From Planctomycetota bacterium (lineage in GTDB: Bacteria > Planctomycetota > UBA1135 > GCA-002686595), in NCBI GenBank assembly GCA_028278425.1, contig JANQEJ010000157.1, forward strand, positions 1 to 36,820: DNA of 36,820 bases. The letters are read 5' to 3'. Every line of letters begins with the position of its first letter. Positions within the stretch are counted from its first letter, which is position 1. Made by a program: the position numbers and the translations under genes. The notes beneath the pieces were generated by a model. That model was not told the origin of the DNA. It searched no databases and worked only from the letters and a program-made list of their open reading frames with translations. Positions 10,549 through 18,433 of this stretch are shown here, one piece after another.

Positions 10549-10776
10549 CTACGGCAAGAGCCCGTTCCGCACGACCACGACGGTGTCCTCGATTTCGCGC
10601 CCGACCGCGACGTCGGGCATGAAGTCGCCGTCTACGTCGCCGAGCGCGATCGTCCACGCGTTGTGGCCGATGTCGTGGGCAACGAAGGGCTGGAGCGTCC
10701 CGTCGCCCACGCCGGGGAGGACGCGGATGCCCTGGGTGGGGGTCAGCGAGACGAGGCGTGGGCGGGAAGCGCGCAT
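10549..10776 (-). CDS. Orphan single VCBS/FG-GAP repeat fragment (possible gene remnant)
   Basis: 75 aa from the ATG at 10776. The only recognisable part is IALGDVDGDFMPDVAVG, a calcium-binding DxDxDxxxD loop typical of one FG-GAP/VCBS blade of an alpha-integrin-like propeller. Working proteins of this type have many blades and a signal peptide; here there is one and no export signal. It ends 12 bp before the 2OG oxygenase and starts just beyond the end of the SGNH gene. The most likely reading is the 3' remnant of a larger secreted protein left after deletion, or a small gene of unknown role. A longer start at 10797 would overlap the SGNH gene by 14 bp. Confidence 0.5.
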   Translation of the reverse strand: MRASRPRLVSLTPTQGIRVLPGVGDGTLQPFVAHDIGHNAWTIALGDVDGDFMPDVAVGREIEDTVVVVRNGLLP

Positions 10777-10783
10777 CGGAACC

Positions 10784-12106
10784 TCAGGGTACCTCAATCT
10801 CGATCGCCGTGGAGACCGTCACGCCGTCGGGATGGGAGGAGACGCTGACCGCGCGCAGGGTCTCGCCCGCGGTCACCGCGTCGCTCCGCAGCAGGTGGTC
10901 GACCTGGACCGCTCCGATCCCCTTTCCGTTGATCGTGCCCCGCAGGCGGGCGTCCGCGCGCGTGCGTTGGAAGAGCGCGTCGTCGACGAGCGGCAAGGTC
11001 GTGCCGTTGACCTCGGCGGCGGGGCCGTCGCCCGGGCGCGAGAACAGGACCATGAAGCGCCGCTTGGGCCGCTCGTGACGGACCTCTAGAAGCATCGCGC
11101 CCTTCCTGCGCTGCACGACGAGGACCGGGGGCGCGGAGGAGCTGACCAGCCCTTCGGCCACGGCGTCGACCCGCTCGCCGGAAACCGCTCCTCCGTCGAT
11201 CAGGCCGTTGAGCACGAGCCGCGCGAAGACCTCGTACCCCATTTCCCGCGGGTGGCCGTCGGCGAAGAAGACCTCGTCCCGCGGCAGGGCGTCCTGCCCG
11301 CGGAACCAGCGCTGCGCGTCGATCAACGAAACGCCGCGCCGGCCGGCCACGTCGCGCATCGACGCGTTGGCCATCGCGTAGGCCTCGCGGTCGCTGGCGT
11401 ACGTGAGCAGGTGCAACGGCGTCCCGGAGCCCGCCGCGGCGTCGCACATCGCCTCGAGGTTCGCGACGAGCGAACGACGGACCGCGCCGATGTCGCGCTC
11501 GACGTCGTAGTTTGCGGGCTCGAAGAGGAACTCCCGCCCCGTGCGGTCCGTGCCGGCCTGCTTCCCTTCGCTGACCGCTTGCCGGATTCGCTCGTCCTCG
11601 CCGGGCTCCTGCCCGAACGCGAGGCGCAGGAGCTTCACCGTGCGCAGGCTCTCGTACCAGGGCGGATCGGCGAAGACGTCCTCCCCCCCGGTGCCCGGCG
11701 TCCAGGCCCAGCGGTCGTTGAAGCCTACGAGCACGAAGACGCCGTCGGGCTCGTACTCCTCCACCGCGTCCTCCAGCGCCGTGCGGACCTGGCGGGAGTT
11801 CAGCCCCGGAACGCCGAGGTTCACGACGCGGTGCGGCCCGCCGGGGACCCTTTCGTCCAGCAGGTCCTGGAGCCGCGCGGGGTAGGCGTCGGCGGCCCGC
11901 ACCCAGAGCCCGAAGGTGTTCGAGTCGCCCAGCGAGACGAAGGTCTTCCCCTCCGGGCCGAGCTCGTCGGCACCGCGCACGGCGCGGTCCGCCGCGCCGA
12001 GATAGAGGACGCCGGCAAGGCGCAGGACCCCCTCGCAGAGCGCGAAGCCGAGGAGGAGCGCGACGGCGACCGCGGCGAGCTTGCGGAGCGGCGAGGGGCG
12101 TTGCAC
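10784..12106 (-). CDS. Membrane-anchored SGNH/GDSL hydrolase family protein
   Basis: 440 aa with GTG start. An N-terminal hydrophobic segment (about residues 9-29, AAVAVALLLGFALCEGVLRL) anchors the protein; the rest lies outside. SGNH blocks are visible: GDSN at 60-63 with nucleophile S62, the oxyanion-hole Gly (NLGVPGLNS, about G98-G101), GFND with N130, and DGH at 283-285 supplying Asp and His. Related periplasmic proteins act on acyl groups of polysaccharides or lipids; the substrate is not shown. Residues 300-440 form a beta-rich C-terminal domain without a recognised family. It is divergent from the DUF1028 gene across only 44 bp. The hexamer TATGCT ends six bases before the GTG with AGGGGG between, either a ribosome binding site or a leaderless arrangement. 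Confidence 0.87.
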   Translation of the reverse strand: MQRPSPLRKLAAVAVALLLGFALCEGVLRLAGVLYLGAADRAVRGADELGPEGKTFVSLGDSNTFGLWVRAADAYPARLQDLLDERVPGGPHRVVNLGVPGLNSRQVRTALEDAVEEYEPDGVFVLVGFNDRWAWTPGTGGEDVFADPPWYESLRTVKLLRLAFGQEPGEDERIRQAVSEGKQAGTDRTGREFLFEPANYDVERDIGAVRRSLVANLEAMCDAAAGSGTPLHLLTYASDREAYAMANASMRDVAGRRGVSLIDAQRWFRGQDALPRDEVFFADGHPREMGYEVFARLVLNGLIDGGAVSGERVDAVAEGLVSSSAPPVLVVQRRKGAMLLEVRHERPKRRFMVLFSRPGDGPAAEVNGTTLPLVDDALFQRTRADARLRGTINGKGIGAVQVDHLLRSDAVTAGETLRAVSVSSHPDGVTVSTAIEIEVP

Positions 12107-12150
12107 CCCCCTAGCATACGGCCCGCGGAGACCTTGCTAGGCTGGCTTCC
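12107..12150. promoter_or_regulatory. 44-bp divergent start region (SGNH / DUF1028)
   Basis: Two -10-like hexamers sit close to the two start codons: TATGCT on the minus strand (12113-12118), six bases from the SGNH GTG, and TAGGCT on the plus strand (12138-12143), seven bases from the DUF1028 ATG. No good -35 hexamers were found at 16-18 bp. The spacing would place transcription starts at or next to the start codons. Confidence 0.35.
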
Positions 12151-13671
12151 ATGAAGCTCCCGCGCCGCCTGCTCACCTCCGCCGTCGCCGCGTTCCTCCT
12201 CTTCTCGCCCGCACACGCGACCTGGTCGATCGTCGTCGTCAACACGCAGACCGGCGAGGTTTGCGTCGCCACCGCCACGTGCCTCACCGGCACCGACATC
12301 CAGAACGCCGTGCCGGTGCTCAAGGTCGGCGTCGGCGCCGCGGCGGCGCAGTCGTTCGTCTCGCAGAACGCCAAGGTCAAGATCTTCGACGGCTTCTGCA
12401 ACGGCACCACGCCGACGGAGATCCTCGCGGTGATCCAGTCGATGGACGGCTTCTACCAGGGCCGGCAGTTCGGCATCGTCGACATGGTGAACCCGTCCGC
12501 GGGACACACCGGCTCGTCGGCAGGGATCGCCAAGGGCGACATCCAGGGCACCTTCGGGGACTACAAGTATTCGATCCAAGGGAACGTGCTCACCGGCACG
12601 CAGGTCCTGACCGCCGCGGAGAACGCACTGATCAACGCGCCGGGCGACATGGGCCAGAAGGTGATGGAGGCCATGGAGGCCGCGCGCGCCCTCGGCGGCG
12701 ACGGGCGCTGCTCCTGCAGCGTCGGAGCCCCGACCTCCTGCGGCGTTCCGCCGCCGGGGTTCACGAAGTCGGCGCACGTCGGCTCGGTGCAGCTCGCGCG
12801 CGTCGGCGACGTCGACAGCGCGTGCGCTTCGGGTCCCGACTGCGCGGCCGGCCTCTACTACCTCGATCTGAACGTGATCGGCTTCTTCGCCGACCCCGAC
12901 CCGGTGTTCACGCTGCAGACGATGTACGACGCCTGGCGGGCGGGACTGCTCGGGCATCCCGATCACATCCTCTCCACGGTGACCGCCGGCGCGGACAGCC
13001 TTCCGGCCGACGGCGTGACCACGACGGACGTGACGGTGCAGCTCGTCGACGTGGACGGCGTCCCGCTGACGAGCGGCGGAGCCACGCTCTCCATCGGGCC
13101 GGTCGACGGCACGCCTTCCCTGGTGACCGTCGGCCCGGTGACGGACAACGGCGACGGCAGTTACACCTTCGCGCTGACGGCGGGCGTGACCACCGGAACC
13201 GCGTCGCTCGCGATCGTCGCCGACGACGGAACCGTGGCGGCGACGCTCTTCCCGTATCTCGAGGTCGAGCTCGCGCCCGCCGCCTCGTTCCACTGCGGCT
13301 TCGACGCCATCTCCGCCGCGGACGGCGCGTCGGTTCCCTTCACGGTCGACCTCGGCGCCGGCGCGTCCGGCGAAACCTACGTCGTCCTCGCGAGCGGCAA
13401 CGGCACGGTGCCCGGCGTCCTGCTCCCCGGCGGCGCGGTGCTCCCGCTCAACCCCGACGTGTTCACGAGTTTCACGTTCCTGAACCCGGGCCCGCCGCTC
13501 CTGCCAGGCTCCCTCGGTACCCTCGACGGCCAGGGACGCGCCACCGCGTCGTTCGATCCCGGGCCGGGGGCCCTCGCGACCGCGGTCGGACTGCACCTCG
13601 ATTGGGCGGCGGTCACGCTGACGGGAACGCCGGTGGCGACGGTGGCCGACGGGTTCGACGTCCTTCCGTAG
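12151..13671 (+). CDS. Secreted DUF1028 (Ntn-hydrolase-like) protein with C-terminal beta module
   Basis: 506 aa. The signal peptide ends AHA just before T24 (TWSIVVVN), the conserved start of DUF1028 domains, which have an Ntn-hydrolase-like fold. The domain covers about 24-265 (TGEVCVATATCLTG, SQNAKVKIFDGFCNGTTPTE, a GKSAHVGSVQLA-like strand, FADPDPVFTLQTMYDAWRAG). An Ig/invasin-like domain follows (about 270-370, ADGVTTTDVTVQLVDVDGVP, DNGDGSYTFALTAG). Residues 382-506 form a module clearly similar to the end of the choice-of-anchor B protein at 24728-27316 (both have N-x-D, a PPL, GTLDxxGxATAxFD). Enzymatic activity of DUF1028 is unproven. The next gene follows after 12 bp on the same strand, suggesting an operon. 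Confidence 0.9.
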   Translation: MKLPRRLLTSAVAAFLLFSPAHATWSIVVVNTQTGEVCVATATCLTGTDIQNAVPVLKVGVGAAAAQSFVSQNAKVKIFDGFCNGTTPTEILAVIQSMDGFYQGRQFGIVDMVNPSAGHTGSSAGIAKGDIQGTFGDYKYSIQGNVLTGTQVLTAAENALINAPGDMGQKVMEAMEAARALGGDGRCSCSVGAPTSCGVPPPGFTKSAHVGSVQLARVGDVDSACASGPDCAAGLYYLDLNVIGFFADPDPVFTLQTMYDAWRAGLLGHPDHILSTVTAGADSLPADGVTTTDVTVQLVDVDGVPLTSGGATLSIGPVDGTPSLVTVGPVTDNGDGSYTFALTAGVTTGTASLAIVADDGTVAATLFPYLEVELAPAASFHCGFDAISAADGASVPFTVDLGAGASGETYVVLASGNGTVPGVLLPGGAVLPLNPDVFTSFTFLNPGPPLLPGSLGTLDGQGRATASFDPGPGALATAVGLHLDWAAVTLTGTPVATVADGFDVLP

Positions 13672-13683
13672 GAGTGCGATGGA

Positions 13684-15891
13684 GTGACCCGCGGCCGCGC
13701 TTTCGCTCTGGTCTTCGCCACGCTGGCCGTGGTCGCGGTCGCCTGGCGGCTCGCGTCGCACGGCGAAGAGAGCGGCAAGGCTGTTGCGCCGCCTCAGGAC
13801 GTCGCGACGGAAGCGGGCGGGGAGACACGCGCTCCCGTCGAGGTGGAAGCTCCCGCGGAGACCGGCGAGCCGCCGCCCGACGAGCCTTCCCTCCGGAGGG
13901 AGGTCGTCGCCGAGGCTCGCGCGAACCAAGCAGCGTCCGCCGCCGTCGCCGGGCGTGTTCTGGTCGACGGCTCGCCGCCGGCCGAGCCGCTCAAGCTCTG
14001 GCTGCTCACGACCGGCGGAACGTCCCGGACGGCGCTCACGAAGCCGGGCGGCGCGTTTCGTTTCGACCTCGGCACCGCCGACTGGAGCGGACGGCTCGGC
14101 TGGGGCACGGACTACTACCGGACCGATGTACCGCGCGAAGACAGGTTCTACGAGGCCACCGTGTTGCGGCTCCCCGCGCCGCGCGAGGACGTCGTGCTCC
14201 GGCTCGAATCGGCCGGCTGGCTCGTCGGACGGATCGTCGATCCGCGCGACGCGCTGCCGGTCGCACGCGCCGAGGTCGGGTACCGAATCCCGGGCAAGGA
14301 CGGCGAGTGGACGCGCGCCCGGCTCGAGAGCGCGGACGCGGACGGACGCTTCCGCTTGTCGATGCGCCGGCCGTTCGGACCGACGCGCTTCGAGTTCGGA
14401 CCGCACAACGCGAACACCCTGGCGGCGCTCGAGCTCCCCCATCCCCCCGCCGCGACCTCCGCCCGGGAGTGGGATCTCGGCGACGTGTTCCTCGACGCGA
14501 CGCAAAGCGTGCGATTCGCCGTCACCGACGCCGACGGCCAGCCGCTCTACGGCGCGGTGGCGCGCGCGCTCGACGCCGAGGGCAGTCAAGCGGGCTCCGA
14601 CAGCTCGCTGACCGGTCCCGATGGACGCGGTCTCGTCGAGCTACCGGCGAGCACCGCGGCGGTCCGCTGCGTGCGCGTCGGGTTCCGGAGCCAGTCGCTT
14701 CCGGTGCCGGAGAACCGGGAGGAGGTGCTCCTCTTCGAGCTCGACGCGACGAGCACCCTGGAGCTCTCGATCGACCTACCTTCCGCGGCGAGACCCAAGG
14801 ACTACAGCGCTCGGCTCGCCGCGGACGCGCCGTTCTTCGTCGAAGGCGAGGGTGGATCGCCGGAGGACTTCGGCGAGCTGGACAAGCTCTGGCCCGCGCT
14901 TCCGGAGTCCTACTCGACCAGGCTCCGCAACGACGCGGGCTGCGCCGAGGCGGTGTTCCGCTTTCGCGGCAACGGGCGCCTGCTCTTGAGCGGCATCCGC
15001 TCCGGCGTCGCGATCGATCTCGAGCTGCTCGACCGCTACCGCACGCCGCTGCACGTCGAGACGCTCGCGCCCTTCGCGCCGGGCGAGGCTCGCGAGCGCC
15101 ACGTCGTCCTGAACGACCGGCCGCTCCCGGTCACGGGTCGCGTCGTGGACGCCGACGGAGAGCCGGTCCCCCGCGCGTCGGTGCGCTTCGGCCCCGGGGC
15201 GCGGGTGGGAGCCGCGGTCACCGACGCGGAGGGGCGCTTCGCCATCGACGACGCCGGCGGGCGGCGCGGACAGCTCGCGGTGCTCTCGCGCCGGCACCCG
15301 CCGCTCGCCATCGCGGACTACGAGTTCCCCGCGAGCGGCGAGGTCGAGCTCCGCCTGCCGCGCGGTCGCACCGTGCGCGTGACGACGGTCTACGGGGACG
15401 GCTCTCCCGCCACGCTGTGCCGGGGCGTCTCCTTCACGCCGGAAGGCCTTCACGTCGCCCGCCGGAGCGGTCGCAGCCTCGGCGGCGGTGTGTTCGAGCT
15501 CGCCGACGTCCCGGAGGGTCAAGTGACCGTGTACGCGACGGCCGGCCAACGGATGCACGCCGTCGAGCTACCGCAGGGCGCCGACGAGCTGACGGTGGCC
15601 GTCGAGCAACCGGGAACCGTCGTGGTCGAGCTCCATCTCGACGCGCTCCCGGAGGAAGCGCCGGGGGCGCGCCTGCAATTGAGCACGTGGGACCTCGACT
15701 GGCCGAAGTGGTCGCGCAGGTTGGGAGACGTCCGGGAGCTCGACGGGGAGCCACTCTTCTTCCGGGAGGTCGCTCCGGGCTCGTACGAGCTCCTCTGGGC
15801 GGGTCGGGGCCCGGACGGCGTCTTCGTCCCGCTCAGCGAGCCCCTCCCGGTGAAGGTCACACCGGGAGGGACCGTGCGCGTAGTGCTCTAA
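13684..15891 (+). CDS. Large exported/anchored protein with carboxypeptidase-regulatory-like domains
   Basis: 735 aa with GTG start and GGAG upstream. A hydrophobic N-terminal segment (FALVFATLAVVAVAWRLA) is followed by a Pro/Glu/Ala-rich linker (about 25-75) and then several beta-sandwich units of the carboxypeptidase regulatory-like type, shown by VAGRVLVDGSPPAEPL, GRIVDPRDALPVARAEV with DADGRFRLS, and VTGRVVDADGEPVPRASV with DAEGRFAIDD. These domains are common in planctomycete surface proteins and have no known catalysis; they mediate structure or binding. The segment lacks a lipobox, so it is either an uncleaved anchor or a signal peptide. It follows the DUF1028 gene by 12 bp. Its TAA overlaps the convergent metalloprotease stop within positions 15888-15891. 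Confidence 0.85.
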   Translation: MTRGRAFALVFATLAVVAVAWRLASHGEESGKAVAPPQDVATEAGGETRAPVEVEAPAETGEPPPDEPSLRREVVAEARANQAASAAVAGRVLVDGSPPAEPLKLWLLTTGGTSRTALTKPGGAFRFDLGTADWSGRLGWGTDYYRTDVPREDRFYEATVLRLPAPREDVVLRLESAGWLVGRIVDPRDALPVARAEVGYRIPGKDGEWTRARLESADADGRFRLSMRRPFGPTRFEFGPHNANTLAALELPHPPAATSAREWDLGDVFLDATQSVRFAVTDADGQPLYGAVARALDAEGSQAGSDSSLTGPDGRGLVELPASTAAVRCVRVGFRSQSLPVPENREEVLLFELDATSTLELSIDLPSAARPKDYSARLAADAPFFVEGEGGSPEDFGELDKLWPALPESYSTRLRNDAGCAEAVFRFRGNGRLLLSGIRSGVAIDLELLDRYRTPLHVETLAPFAPGEARERHVVLNDRPLPVTGRVVDADGEPVPRASVRFGPGARVGAAVTDAEGRFAIDDAGGRRGQLAVLSRRHPPLAIADYEFPASGEVELRLPRGRTVRVTTVYGDGSPATLCRGVSFTPEGLHVARRSGRSLGGGVFELADVPEGQVTVYATAGQRMHAVELPQGADELTVAVEQPGTVVVELHLDALPEEAPGARLQLSTWDLDWPKWSRRLGDVRELDGEPLFFREVAPGSYELLWAGRGPDGVFVPLSEPLPVKVTPGGTVRVVL

Positions 15892-15898
15892 AAGAGCA
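15884..15898. terminator. Small hairpin over two convergent stop codons
   Basis: TGCTCT (15884-15889) and AGAGCA (15893-15898) form a 6-bp stem with an AAA loop that contains both stop codons. No T-run follows on either strand, so it is a weak termination signal at best. Confidence 0.35.
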
Positions 15899-18335
15899 GG
15901 GTGACCTCCTGCGTGTTGCTGTCCCGAAGCGGCAGCGTGAAGAGCGCGTCCACGGTGAGACCCTCGATGTAGAAGGTCGTTCCCGCGGGCACACCCGCGC
16001 CGATCGGGACGTTGAACTCGGCCAGGCCGCGCGCGTCGAGCACCGGGCTCAGGAGCAGGAACAGCGACGAGAAGTTGTTGCCGATGTCCACGCTGAAGAG
16101 GCCGGGCACGACCGTCGGCACGTTGCTGGACGAGACGAGGAACAGGAAGACGTCGGACGGCCCGCCCGCGCTGATCACGTCCATACCGGCGAACGAGAAG
16201 ATGGACACCGGCTCGTTTCCGGTGCCCGCCTGGAGCGCCGGCGGGTCGTTCGCGACGAACGTGAAGCCGATCGAGTCGGAGGCCGCGCCTTCGCGAACCG
16301 TCAGCGTCTTGACGCCGAGCGAGACCGGCAGCGGCGGGTCGAACGTGATCGTCGTGCCGTCCACCACCGTGTACGGCGAAGGGAACCCGGAGACGGGCAC
16401 GCCGTCGATCTCGAGCGTCGTCGCCGGCGTGAAGCCGGTGCCGGTGACCGTCACGATCTGGCCCGTCCCGACGTTGAGCGCGTCGAGCGTGGACGGGGAG
16501 ATGCCGGTGACGGAGAGGCTTGGTCCGGCCTCGGTCGCGAACGACCAGACGTCGCCGGGCGTCGTGCCGAAGGAGTTGACCTCGTCGACGCGCCAGAAGT
16601 AGGTCGTGCCGAAGGCCAGTGTGCCGGGGTCGAAGGAGGTGGCGGTCTGGTTGCCCTGGAGCTCGCCGGCGTCCGGCGTCGAGTCCGTGCCGAAGTAGAC
16701 GTCGCGCGAGGTCGCGCCGCCGCCGGCGTTCCAGGAGAGGTTCGCAAGGATCGAGACGCCGCTCGCACCGTCCACCGGCACGGGCGCCGTGGCCTTCGAG
16801 GGTGGACTGCCCCCGACCTCGGTCGTGAAGTTCCACACGGGACCCGGCGTGGTGCCGGCGGAGTTCACCGATTCGACGCGCCAGTAGTAGGTCGTGTTGT
16901 ACAACAGCGGACCGGGGTCGAAGTTCGTGCCCGTCTGGTTGCCCTGGAACTCACCCGCATCGGGACTGGGGTCCGTGCCGAAGTACACGTCGTGCGAGCT
17001 CGCGGCGAAGCCCGGCTGCCACGACAGCGTCGTGTTGAACACATCCACAGCCGTTTCGCCGGGGAAGGGAACGGGACTCGAGGGCGGCCCGGGCGGTTGG
17101 GTGACGATCTCCGGTTCCGTGGAGATGTCCCAGAAGAGGCCGGTGGTCGTGCCTGCGGAGTTGACGGAGTCGATCCGCCAGTAGTACGTCGTGTCGAACG
17201 CCAGAGGGCCGGGATCGAACGACGTCCCGGCCTGGTTGCCCTGGAACTCGCCCGCGTCGGGCGTCGGGTCCGTGCCGAAGTAGACGTCGTACGAGGTGGC
17301 GCCGCTGCCGCCCGTCCAGCTCAGGATCACGTTCGTGGACACGTCGGTGGCGCCATCGGGCGGACTCGGGTTCGACGCCTGCCCGGGCGGCGCCGGAAGC
17401 GGCAGGTCGGGCCGCCAGTGCTGGATCGTGCAGCGCATCCGATTCGCCTGCTCGGGCGTGAACTCCCACATGCAGGCGTCGTCGGTGTAGTCCATGTAGT
17501 TGTGGAACGGGTCGGAGCTGCCGCAGCTCGACTTGGAGCCCGGGCAACCGAACGTCTCCTGCGACTCGGGGTTCGTGTCGCAGATCAGGTCGCCGTTCGT
17601 GTAGCAGCCGCTCGCGGAGGCGCAGCCGCCGTTGAAGGTGTGCTCGAGGCCGAGGTAGTGGCCGACCTCGTGCGTCAGCGTCCGCCCCAGGTTGTAGGGC
17701 GCGCCGTAGGGCGCCGGGCTTCCCACCGTCGACCACAGAACGACGATGCGGTCCGAGTTCTGCCCGACGATTCCGCCCTGGGGAAGGTTGGGAACGTAGC
17801 CGAGGTAACCGCTCGCGTCGTTCGTGTAGACGTTCATGTAGCGGTCGGGATCCCACGCGAGCGAGTTCCAGTACGACCCGTTGTCGTTGAACCACTGGTT
17901 GTTCGTCGAGTAGGTGATGCCGGTCGTCGGGTTGCCGCTCGGGTCCACCGTGGCGAGCGAGAAGCGGATCATCGCGTTCGTTCCTGGTGCTCCCGGCGAG
18001 CCGGGAAGCGCCTGGAAGTCCTCGTTGAGAACGTCCATCTGCTGCTGGATCCGCGTCGCGCTGATAAAGCCCGTGCCGCTCGTGTTCTGGATGACGTGGA
18101 AGACGACGGGGATGTCGTAGAGGAACGTCGGGTCGTACGCCGAGCTGGGGTTCGTCGAGAAGAGCCCGCAGTCCGACGGCGGCACGTCCGCCGGCGACGG
18201 CAGGGAGCGGGCCTCGCGGTCGGGCAGCCCGCAGCGTTGCCCGTCGGGGAAGACCGGGTCTTGGGCGCCGGCGGCGGCGCCGAGGGCGACGAGCGCGGAC
18301 GCGAAGGTGCTGAGGGAACGCATGGATGGGTGCAT
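15888..18335 (-). CDS. Secreted M43 (pappalysin-type) zinc metalloprotease with FN3-like repeats, IPT and C-terminal beta module
   Basis: 815 aa. A signal peptide (through AAAGAQ, residue 25) and short pro-region lead to the protease domain: HEVGHYLGLEH at 222-232 gives the extended metzincin zinc site and catalytic Glu, and NYMDY (279-283) the Met-turn with the family's aromatic. Cysteine pairs around 238-290 fit M43B disulfides. Three FN3-like repeats follow (about 321-410, 420-508, 515-604), each with DVYFGTD, PDAGE-x-QGNQ, FDPG and TTYYWR. An IPT/TIG domain (about 608-697, VTGISPSTL) and a C-terminal module (about 700-815) related to other secreted proteins here complete it. It would degrade extracellular protein. 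Either ATG at 18335 or 18323 could start it; neither has a clear ribosome binding site. Confidence 0.93.
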   Translation of the reverse strand: MHPSMRSLSTFASALVALGAAAGAQDPVFPDGQRCGLPDREARSLPSPADVPPSDCGLFSTNPSSAYDPTFLYDIPVVFHVIQNTSGTGFISATRIQQQMDVLNEDFQALPGSPGAPGTNAMIRFSLATVDPSGNPTTGITYSTNNQWFNDNGSYWNSLAWDPDRYMNVYTNDASGYLGYVPNLPQGGIVGQNSDRIVVLWSTVGSPAPYGAPYNLGRTLTHEVGHYLGLEHTFNGGCASASGCYTNGDLICDTNPESQETFGCPGSKSSCGSSDPFHNYMDYTDDACMWEFTPEQANRMRCTIQHWRPDLPLPAPPGQASNPSPPDGATDVSTNVILSWTGGSGATSYDVYFGTDPTPDAGEFQGNQAGTSFDPGPLAFDTTYYWRIDSVNSAGTTTGLFWDISTEPEIVTQPPGPPSSPVPFPGETAVDVFNTTLSWQPGFAASSHDVYFGTDPSPDAGEFQGNQTGTNFDPGPLLYNTTYYWRVESVNSAGTTPGPVWNFTTEVGGSPPSKATAPVPVDGASGVSILANLSWNAGGGATSRDVYFGTDSTPDAGELQGNQTATSFDPGTLAFGTTYFWRVDEVNSFGTTPGDVWSFATEAGPSLSVTGISPSTLDALNVGTGQIVTVTGTGFTPATTLEIDGVPVSGFPSPYTVVDGTTITFDPPLPVSLGVKTLTVREGAASDSIGFTFVANDPPALQAGTGNEPVSIFSFAGMDVISAGGPSDVFLFLVSSSNVPTVVPGLFSVDIGNNFSSLFLLLSPVLDARGLAEFNVPIGAGVPAGTTFYIEGLTVDALFTLPLRDSNTQEVTLLF
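16524..17375 (-). repeat. Three tandem FN3-like coding repeats in the M43 protease
   Basis: Three ~90-residue units share DVYFGTD, PDAGE, QGNQ, SFDPG/NFDPG and TTYYWR-x-(D/E)-x-VNS with the same spacing. They are more alike than independent FN3 domains usually are, which points to recent internal duplication. Confidence 0.85.
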
Positions 18336-18421
18336 GGAAGGGGAAGGGGGAGAGGCCGAAAGGGGAACGTCCAGCGTAGATCAAGGACGGGGATCGCAGC
18401 GGTTGGGTTCCTCGGATTGTC

Positions 18422-18427
18422 TAATCT
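18422..18427 (+). promoter_or_regulatory. -10-like hexamer TAATCT directly before the ATPase gene
   Basis: TAATCT ends six bases before the ATG at 18434, with no ribosome binding site between. A transcript starting the usual distance from this element would begin at the ATG, i.e. be leaderless. No clear -35 was found. Confidence 0.35.
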
Positions 18428-18433
18428 GGGCCG

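Noticed and set aside
11821..14589. A 922-codon minus-strand frame over the DUF1028 region
   Set aside because: It lacks recognisable domains, while the plus-strand genes have signal peptides and known families.
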